Below are positions 30,305 to 42,925 of a DNA stretch of 60,000 nt, one piece after another (positions within the stretch are counted from its first letter, which is position 1; every line of letters starts with the position of its first letter). Where the stretch lies: contig NC_049982.1 of NCBI RefSeq assembly GCF_000003815.2, positions 16,108,621-16,168,620 of the forward strand, written 5' to 3'. A program made the translations under genes and the position numbers. The notes under the pieces were generated by a model. The model did no database searches. It saw only the letters and a list, made by a program, of their open reading frames with translations, and was not told the origin of the DNA. This DNA comes from Branchiostoma floridae (lineage: Eukaryota > Chordata > Leptocardii > Amphioxiformes > Branchiostomatidae).

Positions 30305-33300
30305 CCTGTCCGCTCTTCACTCCCGGAGTCGTGACGTCCAACACCGCACCCTCTGGTTCTTCTCCGGAGCTGAATATCCTGGGATCGGAGCTGGGATTTC
30401 TGGAGGTGAGAGAACCAAGGGGAGACCAATCACTGCATAAGGAGCTGCCGATCGAAGCTCATATCAAAGTTAAGGTGCAAATCGATGAAAGGTCGGAATG
30501 TTACGAACAGTTCCGACTCTTGACTGGTGAAGTGTTCTGCGTGCGGTTAGAAGCAGCCATACGCTAGATCTGAACAGCAATAAAACGCAGTAGTGCTCGC
30601 AAAAATATATATCGATTTCATATTGGTCACATTTATTCATTTCCTTCGCTTTAGCGGTTACAGGCATGTACAACATATGCAAAAATGCTTGGTTTAAGGA
30701 AACTTTTCCATAAACTGATTTGTGATTCAATGAGTGGAATGGCAAATTGCGTCCACATATTCTAAAACAGTTTCACACATTCATGAACACTGCTCGTAAC
30801 GCAATATGGAGACAGCTCCTTACAGTGTCCACCTGCTTTACACGATAACTGGAGCCTTTCACAATGGATTATGGGCTCTACTGTGGGATGCCCTCTATCC
30901 CTAACACCGACATGTGCCTGACTCCTGGACTGATGATACAGTGTTTACTGGCGGGCTGGGGGAGCCTGGAGCCGGCTGGAGCCGGGAGCGAGGTGCGCAG
31001 GATCAATGCTACCTGCTGATAACGTGGCCTTTTCACATCGACGAACAGGAGGTCATATAAATTTGAGACGACGAGATGTGTAAAATAGGAAACAGGCATA
31101 TGCGCTTCCAGTAAATCATTGTTGGTAGAATATGTTTAGTGTCAACAATTCCGTAATTCATTTTTAAGGTGTCGGAAGCTCATAGTTGAAATGTCATTGT
31201 CCTTACCATCGGTCAGTCTCTAGATGCAAACAAAAGGACACAGGAAATGTATTTCTTAAACTAATCTGAGAATGAAAGCTGTAGAAGAGTCATTATTTGG
31301 TAGTTAACGTTAATTCATCTTTCAATGATTGAAGGGGAACAAGTATGAGAGAAGATTTTAAACGCGAGGGGATGAGGGATACAAGGAGTAAAGGTAAGAC
31401 AGCTGTTTCAAAACATAATTAGCTTACACGGAATCAGATACATATATGTATACATACAAAGCAATTGAAACCTTGAGGATTAGCATGGGAAACCTATAAT
31501 TAGCTGGTAATTAGGAAATTACGCTTTGCCAGGACGTCTCTAATCATGCTTTACTTAACTTTCCTCGGAGCCGGGTCGATATCTTCATGCAGCCATCGGG
31601 ACAAGGTTGTAATCTGCATCGTTGGGTTTTCTAATTAACGCGGTGGGTTCAAAGTCGATTCTGAAAATCGTTGAACAAGTCTGCGAACACTCCGTGGACA
31701 GGCCTGACTGGCGTCGGTCGATAGCCTGCCGGCGCTCTGGTCAGGGCGCTGACCGGCGGTTTCAAGCAGTCAATATTGAGCTCAGGATAAGATGAAGACC
31801 TTCCCCTGGACTTCCACGTTATACACACACGGCAAACACGACTCATGCAAGTTTGCTGTGACTTTTTAAGCCAATTTAGCCATGAAGCGATGACAACAAC
31901 ACTTTGCACACAATGATATGCATACTACACTACGTGCGGAGAAACACCTGGTGAGATATTGATAATTCCTTTGTCCTGGGAATTTCTCGTCTGACGTCCC
32001 TGTCTGATAAAAATCTTATCCCTCCTGCGGTGGGGGTTCTCTCACCTTTGCTTCCCTTCCCGTGGACGTGATCGGCACACCCACCCACACACTAGCAGGC
32101 AAACCTCAACTCCGCAAAAATATTCCGCAGCAGCAGAAGTAGAAATGTTAGTGCATCTCGGTTCGTGGCTGCATCTATCGGTTCCGCCCCGGTCCCAAAT
32201 TTCTTCCTTTTTAAAATTTGTTCAATGTTCCCAATAGTTGTTATTTTCCAAAACTGGCTACAGCCTACACTATGCTCCCCATCTATCTGGTGTAAATACT
32301 CTTGATTGACAGTGCGTTCTTTAACACGGTCACTTTCGCTCGCTAAAAGCCAAAAAAATAAAATAAAATAAATAACCTCAATACATTTTGGCCCCCTTTA
32401 GCCAGGAAAACAGTAAAAAGACATCCATTTGGTCCCGTTCGAACGAATAACGCAACAAATATCCTTACCTGCCGGTACAGAGGTCCTTGAGCCGACCCCA
32501 GCCGACTGCGCCCCAACAGATATGTAAGTCCGGGCAAAAGCTTCAAGACGGCCTCAAGTCGCAGGACCTTTCATGTGAACCCTTTTATACAAACATAAGG
32601 CAGCTCTGGAACCCTTTCACTCGGCCATCAGGTAGAGCGAATAGTTTTTTCTTCCTAATGCCTGGGCCCTGATATATAGCGGACTCACGAGCCGGTAGAG
32701 GCGACCCCTGGTCCCCCGCACACTGCTGTCAGGCAGGCAGGTAAACACGCGCTCCGCACATCCCTGTGGGACAGGCAACCTGTCATGTCTCCCCGGGGAA
32801 CCACCGTACAGGATAACACAGCCTGAATGTTCAATATCAGCAGCACCGCCGAACTTTTACACCACAGCAGCCCGAACTCCGTCCTTAACCCACAAAACAC
32901 ACCCGAGAATGATCGCGAGAAACATCTAGGGCAATGTTGAGACCCTCAGACTCTCTGGCGTAACCTTCCCCGGCAACCGGAAAATAACATAGAGCCTATT
33001 CATGCAAAGATCTAATATTTGCAGAGGCCGTGATTATGGGTGAATTAATTAGATCGTTCGGGCGCCACGCGTCAAGTTTGGAGCAATTAAATCTGGGCGG
33101 CGTGTTGACATCGGCGTGGGCCTCAGCAAGTGAAACTGTTGTTTGGCTTCCTGCAGTATGTTATATTAGAGGTTACAGGTTTTCTTGTAGATAAGCGTAG
33201 TTGCTTAGAGTTTTGCGTGCTAAATTGTGTTTCGGTAACAATAGCAGCATTATCTTGCTGTCCTTTGCTATACAAAGTTCCCAAACTATCAAAACGTTGT

Positions 33301-34080
33301 TAGAAATTAGAAACATTAAATTGTGGGGCCATTAATGTATGGCTGTATTTGATGTACTCAATGTCGTCAGTGAGGCAAATATAGTAAGTGGCATTTTGTA
33401 ACTTCATGTAGATGGAGAGTATGGAAGGAGGCGTATGCAAAATGCAGATCCTCTCTATGGTATATGTTCCTTTGCACACTACCTATGGCTAAGCCTCACC
33501 TGATATACAGATAAATCCGATGCACACTGATTACCCATAGATAGGCCCTAGATCAGATCACAAAGGTCCATGAGAAAGGCAATGGTAATTTCCGCTCCAG
33601 GAGGTACCGCAGGCACATCATAGCGCCCTCCTCTGTTTGATTATCGGAGAACACCTGATACCCAGCCTGGAGAGAGTGTACAGGCCTGACATTTCAACTC
33701 TCCATGGCAACCAGAGGACCTGTCAGCGTTCACGTAAAAAAAAACACTTAATTATTGTCAGACTGACAGGAACAGCGAGAAGAAGCGTCACTAATTTATT
33801 TCTAACACAACGATCTAAATCCCATAATCCTATTCTGTCAAGTGTGTGACTTAATCCATTGAAACGAAAAGCCTTCATGCAGCAGAGAGCAATGAAGATG
33901 TAAAATGTTTCACCGGTATACGATGCCCTTGAACACAACATATCTTAGAAAGTGAAAACCATATATTTGCTTGTATATTACGAATATATATTGTTGGCCA
34001 CAGAAAATATAAAATCCTAAAGATTTCGTGGACTTCTGCTTTTCTTTACTGATGTGGTCATCCTTTATTCTTCACCTTTT
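30305..34080. other. Upstream region of the KIRREL-like gene
   Basis: No coding exon recognised. It should hold the promoter and any 5' UTR exon of the minus-strand receptor gene. GC-rich stretches lie at about 30930-30995 and 32680-32900. No TATA box or other element can be assigned with confidence. Confidence 0.35.
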
Positions 34081-35142
34081 TTATTACCTCCATGAAATGT
34101 CATGGAGGTTGTATTTTACCCTACGTTTGTCTGTCTGTGTGTCTGTGTGTAAACAAAATAACTCATGAACGGTTGGGTGGATTGGTTTCATACTTGGTGT
34201 GTTGGTAGTGTGTGATGAAAGCTGGAAATGATTAGATTTTGGACCCCTAGCGGCTCCCCTTGGTACTGCAGCGCAACTTCCTGATTTTGCTATCTTGGTG
34301 TTCTGAACATGCTATGGACACGGATTTTGAGTATTAGGTAGCTCTTGTGCTCAGGAAGAAATGACATAGCGTCTAGTTTTGGGATAGCAGGGGCATTTTT
34401 GTCAAAAACTTCTGACGAGGATAACTCAAGAAGGGAACAACGGATTTTCATAATTTTTGGTATGTAGGTACCTTAGACAATGTTGTACAAGATAAAATAC
34501 TAATTATGCAAAATAGGAGTACATTTGCATAATTAATGAGAATATTCTATCATAGCAGTTTTTTCAATGTATCTCTTATCCCGGACGTGATATGATCGTG
34601 ACATTTGGGTGGTAGATAGCTTTTAGCGTCATGACAAAGTGGGGCAAGTTTAAGTCTCCTAACATATAATTGTGGAACTGCAGGGGCATTTTTGTCAAGA
34701 CACTCCAAAGAGGATAACTGCAGAATGGAACGACGGATTGCCTGCATTTTAGGTATGCAGGTAGCTTGGGCAAAGATGTTCACAATAATATGCATTTTAT
34801 GCAAATGAGGACTTAATTTGCATAATTAATGAGTAAATTGTATAATTCCATTGCTTGTAATAACTGGGCTTCGATAAATATAACACTTGTTAATTATAAT
34901 CAGTGGAACATATGCAGATATCAAATATGCAAATGGGAACTTATTTGCATAATTTCTGCAAAAAATGCAAAACAACTTAATGATTAATGATCTGAATTGG
35001 GAATTTTACTTGTGACATGTGTACTGTACGTTATTCAATGATGAACAACACCATGCATAAATTATGTTAATGTTAAGTCATTTGCATGAAATTAACAAAA
35101 GCTCTAAATATCCATGGAGGTATGAGGTCGCCGAACTCTAGT
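34081..35142 (+). repeat. Dispersed AT-rich non-coding repeat (~1.06 kb)
   Basis: It begins with a hairpin (ACCTCCATGA ... TCATGGAGGT) followed by a TGTCTGTGTGTCTGTG run, and ends near CCATGGAGGTATGAGGTCGC. The motif TTTGCATAATTAATGAG recurs inside. A diverged relative lies in the opposite orientation at about 42926-43770, sharing the order AACTCA-GAACG, GATGGATTG-TTT, CTAGCGGC, CTGCAG and TTTGCAT-ATTAAT. No open frame of size. The class is not assigned; a non-autonomous element is the simplest reading. Confidence 0.65.
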
Positions 35143-35610
35143 CTTCTTTTTATTTTCTATTTCTATTTCTTATTCAGCAACTACAGCACCTGTCCACAAC
35201 TTTTCATGCGCGCGATCAATACTTCGGTCCCACTCACAATGCCTTTTTAGTCCCCTCCATTATATTCGTGCCCCCCTTATTTCCTTCGTGTCAAGTTACA
35301 ACATATGGTCTTCCCCGACATGACAGCCAATGTGTACACATTTATATTCCTTTGTCTTAGGTACCATATCTTGTGCCTTATGACAGGTGTAGACGTAAAC
35401 GAACCATTTCACCGCTAGGCGGCGTTCGTGCACTGCTTTTTACTTTTGCGCAAGTCACAAAAAATGGTAAAGGACACGAGAGGATTGCGTAAGAGGGTAA
35501 AAATGTGCATCTGCCTAAAAATTATATTGTATTACCTGACCGACCCTAGCAAAAACATATGATCTATATTCATCATCATCATCATCATTATCATATACTG
35601 TAGCTATTGT

Positions 35611-35616
35611 TTTATT
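35611..35616 (-). promoter_or_regulatory. Candidate AATAAA directly after the SABATH stop codon
   Basis: On the minus strand the stop codon TAA (35619-35617) is followed at once by AATAAA (35616-35611). If it is used, the 3' UTR would be only about 20-30 bases. A later signal may be used instead. Confidence 0.35.
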
Positions 35617-38600
35617 TTAGTATTCTTTTTTGATGTGTAAGAAAGAACTCATAAGTTCAAAGCTATGTTCTTCTGGAGCTGCCGCAACTTCGTCCTCGTA
35701 CTCATTGAAGAAAGACTCCAGAATTGTCGTTTTTTCCTCCTCAGTGCGTCCTTTTGAAAGTCCTGTGAAAGAAGTGAAATGTGACTAACACTACGCGTAA
35801 TAGGGTCCTTAGACGAGGCTAACTTGGGTGCCATCCTGCCATCCACCGTAGTGACCGCTGGCTTAGTATTTTTGCTTGCTAATAGGGCCTTCACACTGAA
35901 ACCGAATTAGCAAGAATCAAGCAGAACCAGTTGGAATGAAGTATTTGCAAAATTCGTGCCACATTCGGGGCAATTCCGAGTGGGACTTTCAAATGGACCT
36001 TATATCCCCTTCACACGAGAAGGAGTGAGCCAGAATGCCGTCAGAATGAAAAGTCTTTTATGTCCCTGGGAACTCGTAGAGTATTCTAGAAATTCTTACT
36101 GCATTCGAGATATTCTTTTGGCCACATTCGGGCAGGAGTCGAAGAGGCTTGTCGTTTCGGTTCTCCATCGAATGAGATAAGAATGTTTCGAATAATGTTG
36201 GAATGCCGCAGAATGCGGTTAGACTGCAGTTAGAATAGTTAAAATACACTTAGAATACACTTGGAATGCCAGTCGATATTTCTCCACTTCGAATGCGTCT
36301 CGACAGTTTTTGACATGTCAAAAACTTTCGAGCCAGCTAAAAGAACGGGGACGAATATCTCGTATGCAGTAAGAATGTTTAGAATACAGTACGAATTGCC
36401 CGGAAATCGCCAGGAATAGGAAATAAGTTTCTGTTCTGACGGCATTCCGGCTCATTCGTGCTCTCGTGTGAAGTGGGCTTAGTATAAGGTCCATTTGAAA
36501 GTCCCACTCGGAATTGCCCCGAATGTGGCACGAATTTTCCAAATACTTCATTCCGACTGGTTCTGCTTGATTCCTGCTAATTCGGTTTCAGTGTGAAGGC
36601 CCTATTACCGAAAGCAAGCGAAACGATTCAACCATTACCACGGATGATGGCAACCAGACTGATAAGAGGTATATGAAGTATCATATAACGTTATAATGAT
36701 TATGTATATACGTCTTGATTTACAATTCGTCATTTCATTTTTCTTTGTGCCTATCCTTCCAAACCCAATATAAGTTAAATGAAATTTAGTTCACAATGAT
36801 CACAAGTCACAACAATAACAATAAATCAAAAACTGCTTCAGCTATTTTGGTTATAGAATGGCCACTTTAATTATAACCAATAATAAGAATTCCGCTTGAA
36901 TTTCGTGAACCTCTTACCGGCGTGAAATGCATGGATACTCCAGCTGCGTAACATGTTAACGAACTGTTCAGCGTGCTGGCGCGCGTTCCCACCCTCTCTC
37001 TGCCATCGAGCATGGAAAGCACATGGAGTATGCTACACAGAGTGCACCAAAAAGCAAAAGTTACTTCATGATAAGGTGAGACATAGCTTTAACCACCATT
37101 GGCACCACATCATCAACACTGTAACGTATTGTCCTAAGGAAAGTGGCAGAAGGACTACTGAAACTTTGGTAGGTGAATATCTCTTAAATGTTGCTTAATT
37201 GTTAACGTAGAGGAGTTTAAATGAAGAAATACTGGTATCCCCATCAACATTACTTCCATAAAGTCGGTTTACCTTCGTCTCCATACAGACCAATGTTAGT
37301 CCAGCCTTCCGAACCCGTGAATCTTTGTTGACGAAAGGGGTTTGCACTTCTTCTGGAACTCTCTTATATCCAAAAATGTTGGTGTTGACAAATTCTTCCT
37401 GTAACATAATGAGTAGTAAAAGGGGTTGCCGTAACGATAATGTTATGATTTTCCAATTTCAAATGTAATTGGTTGGACTGAGTCTTTCTACATTTGGGTC
37501 GGCTGGAGGGATCCAATATGGTCATATATGACGTCATATATCATTATCTTGGTGGAATTCTTTTCATTGCATAAATGTATTCAGCACTTTTGAAAGTGCA
37601 AAATCAGCATCGAACTTCAAGCATAGTGATCTTCGAACTTTAACACCACGCCCTGACTGTTCGAGACATCATGGTGATCATGTAGTTTTGTTACTTTGCA
37701 TCAGTATAGAGTGCAAGAGTAGTTATTCTTAACCAAACCTTGGTTATTCTTCCACGCAGTGCAAAAGTATGCCACAATGACGACAATTTTTGGAACACGT
37801 TGACCTTCCCACTGTCCCATCTTCCGCCTCCAAAGTATCCATCTTCGTCAATAGTAGGGACGTTTATCACCATGCGGCCGCCTACATGTAAAACGTTACA
37901 GCATAAAGTCACACGACCATTAGATTTTGCATGATATTGTTTCTATCCACATCATAACAACGAATCTACACTAGACTGGGTACCATCCGGATAGTAGTTC
38001 GCTCCTATGTTCGCTTCTGCTACCCAACGGAATAGCATAGAAGCGACTGTATATAGTGTATAATAAACGTCGGAGCTAGAAGCGACTGTATATATAGTAA
38101 ACGTCGGAGCGAGAAGCGACTGTATATAGTGTATAATAAACGTCGGAGCGAACTACTGTCCGGATCATGGCATAAATTCATAATCCTCCCCGATTAATAC
38201 AAAAATACATTGTAGAGTACAGAGTGTGTATCAATTGTACATCGTCATGAAAAAACAAACACGATTTTACTAGTACTAAGTCGGGGACAACTATTTGTAG
38301 GGTTGAGGCTTTACCTGGTGCCAGTTCTCTTGCTCTCTGCAGGAGGATCAGTTCCCAGTCCTGAGCGGCCTGTTTAGCGAACGCCTCCTTCGCCTCCCCA
38401 CAGCTGCTCACCATGTGAAACACAGCGTCAGGAAGGGGACATGGCCCCCGGCTTAACCAGTGCATCGCGGTGGAGGAAAACCCAAAGTTGACAAATGCAT
38501 TGGGTAAACACTGCAAGAGAGTGTAATATATCAATTGTGTCAGTGGTACATATTTATGTAAGGAATCGAACCTCTCCCTGTAAGTATTGCAGATATTGCA

Positions 38601-39970
38601 TTGCCAAGACATAGCTATCGACAATCTTATAAAAACTTTTTTCAATGCAGAAGTCTATTTTGTTTTCTAGGTTAAAGGTTACATTACGTACTTGGTCATA
38701 GAACGATGTGCCACATGCACTGACATAAACGTTGTTAAAGCCCTTCAGGTAGCCATGATTGTCCGGCATTGGCAGTAACCCATGGAGCCTCATAAAGAGC
38801 GACTTGAAGTCGGCCACTGGTTGGTCCTCATATGTCACGTGGATGGGCAGCGCGTCGCCATAAGTTTGACGTAACTTGTCAACGATCTGTGGATAGCGCA
38901 GAAATATATATACTGCCGTACTTCATAACAAGGCTAATATGTATTTTGTCTGAGGAGAGCGTCTGCTATTGTTGTGTGATTAGTGCCAACGAGGTGTCAC
39001 CTTTTGTTCTATCCTTTGAAGTAATGAGCATCAAACAAACTACAAGGCGGTGACATGTACCTGTCACAATTATTGCCATGCATAGCTCGTTCAGTTGTAG
39101 ACAATGTCTGGATATGTGTCTGGGATTTTGAAATAAAGAGCAGTGAGTTGTTGAGTTGGAAGACAGTCTGAGTGAGGTGACAGACAGAGAAGGCAGCAGA
39201 GAAAATGTCCAACTCACAGCTCCCGTGCGTGTCAACGGCATGACTGTGTCCTGTGTGCGCTATCTGATCCTGTAGTCTAAACGTTCCTCGTGCAGCATTC
39301 TAAAAGAACCCGGGGCCACAACATCGGCCCTCTTACATATGTATATATGACATCCGCGCGCGCATTAATTTTCGGCCGTTTCCAAAACCATACTGTAAAT
39401 CGTACAAGGCAGCTGCAAAATAAGCAAACATATGCCGTAGACTGAAAAAAAAAATTTCGAAAAACGTATACTCATGTCAAATAATATTTCACGGTCGGTA
39501 TACCATATTCTGTGTTTAGTCGTTTGTTCAACCTGACAATTTAGATTTCATAATGAAAGCAAATTTTTTTCTGGGTAAAACTTTTTTCATTGGCAGCTCG
39601 CATCAGTTTTAGGTTTCCAAGAGGATGTCATCCATATACATTTGTACTAGTAATCAAATTGACATGGCCTTACATGTAAGCATTGACATGGCCTTACATG
39701 TCTACCATGCTGGCTGGCTAAAGTTGGAGATTGTTAGGTACATGTAATATAGTCATATCTAACCTGGTAGAAGAGAGGCATCGATGTCCCTCCATCGGCT
39801 GACCCATAGTCAACGATGTTGAAGATCTGTGTCGGGTTGATCTCCATGGAGTTGATGGCGTCCATAACTATTGGTTTGGCGTTCGTTATGATATCATAAT
39901 GCCCCAGGGCGTTGTCAGAGTAGAACCCAGAACCATCCTCTCCGTACGGAATGTAATGTGGCGTCGAATT
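35617..39970 (-). CDS. SABATH-family carboxyl methyltransferase (Methyltransf_7), lacking its start exon
   Basis: Seven exons on the minus strand: 39970-39764, 38886-38692, 38510-38315, 37881-37739, 37398-37273, 37032-36918, 35762-35617. All junctions are GT-AG and in phase; the sum is 1,128 bases, or 375 aa plus stop. Family landmarks appear in order: FYSDNALGHYDIITNAKPI; SAM-binding NIVDYGSADGGTSMPLF; TYEDQPVADFKSLF; NVYVSACGTSFYDQ; FSSTAMHWLS (substrate pocket); QDWELILLQRARELAPGGRM across an exon junction; and the C-terminal FFNEYEDEVAAAPEEHSFEL to HIKKEY. SABATH enzymes transfer methyl from SAM to carboxyl (or N) groups of small molecules, such as salicylate and jasmonate in plants. The substrate here cannot be read. 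A TAG precedes the first exon in frame, so the start codon lies in an unseen upstream exon, probably short, since family members are about 360-380 aa. Introns carry foldback elements at 35883-36604 and 37983-38170. Confidence 0.88.
35883..36604. mobile_element. Foldback transposon with ~170-bp inverted arms in a SABATH intron
   Basis: It starts TAGGGCCTTCACACTGAAAC and ends with the inverse. Arms of about 170 bases share CCGAATTAGCA, CTGCTTGATT, GTGCCACATTCGGGGCAATT, GAGTGGGACTTTCAAATGGA and TCACACGAGA. TA flanks each tip. The 380-base interior consists of degenerate GAATGC/GAATAC-rich short repeats. It lies between the last two SABATH exons (36918 and 35762). Confidence 0.88.
37983..38170. 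mobile_element. Small foldback element with an internal tandem repeat
   Basis: Ends: CCATCCGGATAGTAGTTCGC and the inverse of CCATGATCCGGACAGTAGTT, both continuing CGCTCC. Inside, AGAAGCGACTGTATATAGTG, continuing to AAACGTCGGAGC, occurs three times (38039, 38078, 38113; steps 39 and 35). It lies in the SABATH intron between 38315 and 37881. Confidence 0.75.
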
Positions 39971-39993
39971 CTAACATGAAGAACATGAGTATG

Positions 39994-41262
39994 TACAGTG
40001 GAAGCCGCTTAACATCCAATTTGCCAGCGAATTTCGTGCAATTATCCGGCGTGTGCGATAATGCGGAGTTGGTCATTTGGACCGCACCACCACGGGCGGA
40101 GGGGCCCAGAGGTGTTATGGGAGGTAGTATAATACAAATTTGACATTCATTGTCACAAAGAAAGCAGACACACATAATGTACATGCAGTTATTAATTTCA
40201 TTCATAAATGTTAACAAGGAACTGGTGTTTTTTTTGCAGACTCAAAGAACGATACGGACTGGAGTTCTTAACCGCTAGAGCAAGGAGTTTATAACCTCCT
40301 TGGCTAGAGTAACAGCACTTGCGCAACTACTAGTAAATCTCATACAGAACACATTCTATTCAACCGCAAGCTTTGTATTTATAAAGTGCTATTCTTACAA
40401 GTAATACAGTATACGATTACAATTCAATAAAGATGTTTAAATCAGTGGCTCAGTACACATGTAAATATGGACGTCGTAATAATTACGTCGTCGTAAAGAA
40501 TTTTTTGCCGAACTATCCGAAGAAATCATAATGGCGTCGATAGCTACAACAACAACAAAGATGAACAAAACTCAAAAATAATGAATTTGGTTCCACAAGT
40601 TTGAGTTGAGATGACGGCAGGTGTGGCGATGATAAACATCTCACCTTCTTAATCTACATTTTCTGTCTATGAATTACCCTTCGAGTTACAAACTTCGAGT
40701 TATGTCCGTCTGTAGGACCCGAGTCGCTGTGTGGTTTCCGACTGGCTGCCAAGAAGTTAGAACTACTGCACAAGTATTTCCCCGCGACCCTAATTACAGT
40801 AAGCAAGGAGGTTATATAATAATAAACTCCTTGGACAGATAGAGAACAGTTTTTATTGAGTACTAGTATGTCACAGCAAGTTGTCTGCCAAATCGTAATG
40901 CCGGCTTTGAAGACCTTTAGCGGGTGGGCGTCTCTTCCTGGTGCCGATCCCACAATATCGCTTTCTTTTGATCCCAATAACAATTTCATACATGTTGTCA
41001 GTAAAGCGCCTTTACACAGGCAGTTATCGGTTTATTTGTACCGCGTACGACGATTTTTAGCACGCATTTTCTGTCAATTTGTCGACGATGTTTGACAAAT
41101 TTTCGTGGAATTATCCGGCGTTGGTGATTTTTCGTCGTGCAGATAAGCGAAGTCACTAACAATGGAGTGAACGGGAGACGGTTTGGGATTTGGGGAGTCC
41201 GTGTAATTACCCGAAGTGTGCGTTTATCCGAGGTGCCCGAAACCGTAACTGTAACCGTAACG
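39994..41262. mobile_element. Pogo/Tigger-like transposon remnants
   Basis: The left side starts TACAGTGGAAGCCGCTTAAC and continues with ATTATCCGGCGTGTGCGATA. The right part contains GGAATTATCCGGCG, CAGATAAGCGAAGTC and GCGTTTATCCGAGGTGCCC. Such CAGTGGAA- and ATCCG-rich ends are characteristic of pogo/Tigger elements. Between them an inverted pair (AAGGAGTTTATAACCTCCTT at about 40295; its gapped inverse at about 40806) occurs. No transposase frame is left. Boundaries are approximate, and more than one element may be involved. Confidence 0.45.
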
Positions 41263-41850
41263 GTCTTAGAGGCTCGCTAAAATCGCGCTCCTAGCGGCCG
41301 GCCTCAGAACCGGCTCGGGGAGGGTGGTTGTGTGAACACGGGTTAATACACAGCCCATTTTTTTAAAACTTAAAGCAGGGTTTAGGCTCTGGCTTCCTGT
41401 CGACGCCTTACCCGTCGTCCTTTATAGCTAATTTGTCAGGTCTTCTTTTTGTCCGCCAGCCCAGCCCAGCTGTAGAAATTAGCATTCCATGACGTGGTAA
41501 ATTGCTAAATGTATAGTTGTACATTTCTCACATTACTGTCGTTATCCCTTGAAGCTTTTGAGTCCTTAAGCTTCAAGGGATAATGATATGTCTTATATGA
41601 CTATTACAAGTCACTTTTGAGAAATACATGTAGTGTAACTGTAAAAACACCACATAACATAATTATACGAAACAACGCTAGCTGTTACACGCAAAGATTA
41701 CCTGGTAATGTCTATACAGGTCACTGACCTTTTTTGGAAACCATTTTGATCTTTCCTTGGAACCGCTGCCGTGTGTGCTGTACAGCCTTCTTAAGGAACC
41801 ACAGATGCCGTAGGCATGCCTCATTATTGCTGAATTACTGTTTCGCTTTG
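41263..41850. other. Non-coding stretch with one perfect hairpin
   Basis: No exon seen. TTATCCCTTGAAGCTT at 41542-41557 is followed after 10 bases by its perfect complement at 41568-41583, a 16-bp stem. Nothing around it identifies a structured RNA gene. Confidence 0.5.
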
Positions 41851-42236
41851 GTATACATCTTTCTCACGCGGCGGCCATGATAGATCTAAAACGAAAAGGC
41901 TGTCCATCATAATTAGCAGTTCGACCAATGGTAGCCTGCCAATTAGGAAATCGACCAATAAGTGAATGGCTGCAAATTCGTTAAAAATTTGCATTATTAT
42001 GTTTTTATTTTGCATCTCTTAATGGACTATGGGGTCAGTCTACACTACTTTAAATTGCTACATCTTTCGGTGCATAACACTTCTTGTAATATTTATTATT
42101 CTATCTTATATCATGAAAATTTGTGTGGTTTGGGGGGAAACTAAATGGGACCTGATTTTAGAAATAAGTTTTGTCTGTTTGCCTCATTGACCTCTTCTTC
42201 GATCTATCATGGCCGCCGCGTGAGAAAGGTGTATAG
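41851..42236. mobile_element. Element with 36-bp near-perfect inverted termini
   Basis: The left arm 41851-41886 (GTATACATCTTTCTCACGCG, then GCGGCCATGATAGATC) pairs with the right arm 42201-42236 with about two mismatches. The interior of about 310 bases is AT-rich and non-coding. GC-rich tips on an AT-rich body are typical of a MITE. No target duplication is obvious. Confidence 0.65.
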
Positions 42237-42843
42237 TCACCAGACACGTAGTGAACTCCACGTAGTGAACCACGAAGTCACTGAGGCAGAGGCGACGTCA
42301 CACTCACAGGTCAGAGGTCATGGGTACTTAAGCCTGAAAAGGATGCATTCTAGTCTCTACCGACATGGTACGATCTGTCATTTTTTTTCTTGGTAAATAT
42401 CCAGGCCATAAGGTATTGTACGATGTTAAGCTGGGAGAGGGGACTGCTGCGCTGGAAATCCGATTTAAAAAAATTAATGGCCCTCACCCTATCTCACTAA
42501 ATTTTACCATGACTCTCCCCCAGTCTCAACAAACTTTGCTATGGCCCTCCGGCAGGTATCAATTTAAACTGAAAAAAAGTGTGGCAATTAAAATTATTGC
42601 CATAGCGACGGTTTTAATGTTTATAAGTTTTACAGATTGTTGTTGTTAATGGGTTTTAATAGTCGTATTCCATTCGTTTGGCGATCGATGTTCATAGAGC
42701 ATTGCTGTCAAAGGGGGTCCCTTGTGAGTGAAGGGTGAACTAATGTAAATGCTCCTCATCTATTTTACAAATCAGGGCCTCATTTTACATGAATGATATC
42801 AGTTGATCATCCTCTCTAGCTAAATAACAATATGCTAAAAAAA
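42237..42843. other. Non-coding stretch
   Basis: Nothing beyond short open frames (42145-42396, 42365-42649) that lack domain-like sequence or credible splice contexts. It is not annotated as a gene. Confidence 0.4.
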
Positions 42844-42915
42844 GGGGTTTTGCCAATATCGATATAGATATATATATATATATATATATAGATAGATATA
42901 TAGATAGATAAAAAT
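42844..42915. repeat. AT-rich microsatellite (TA and GATA runs)
   Basis: ATATAGATATATATATATAT and GATAGATATATAGATAGATA runs form a simple-sequence tract next to the repeat that follows. Confidence 0.85.
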
Positions 42916-42925
42916 ATTTTCTACT

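Noticed and set aside
30132-30567. Plus-strand frames of about 100 aa over 30132-30567
   Set aside because: Antisense to the signal-peptide exon; the minus strand gives a proper signal peptide with a consensus donor in the required phase.
42145-42649. Plus-strand frames of 83-94 aa next to the inverted-repeat element
   Set aside because: No domain-like sequence; partly overlaps transposon arm sequence.
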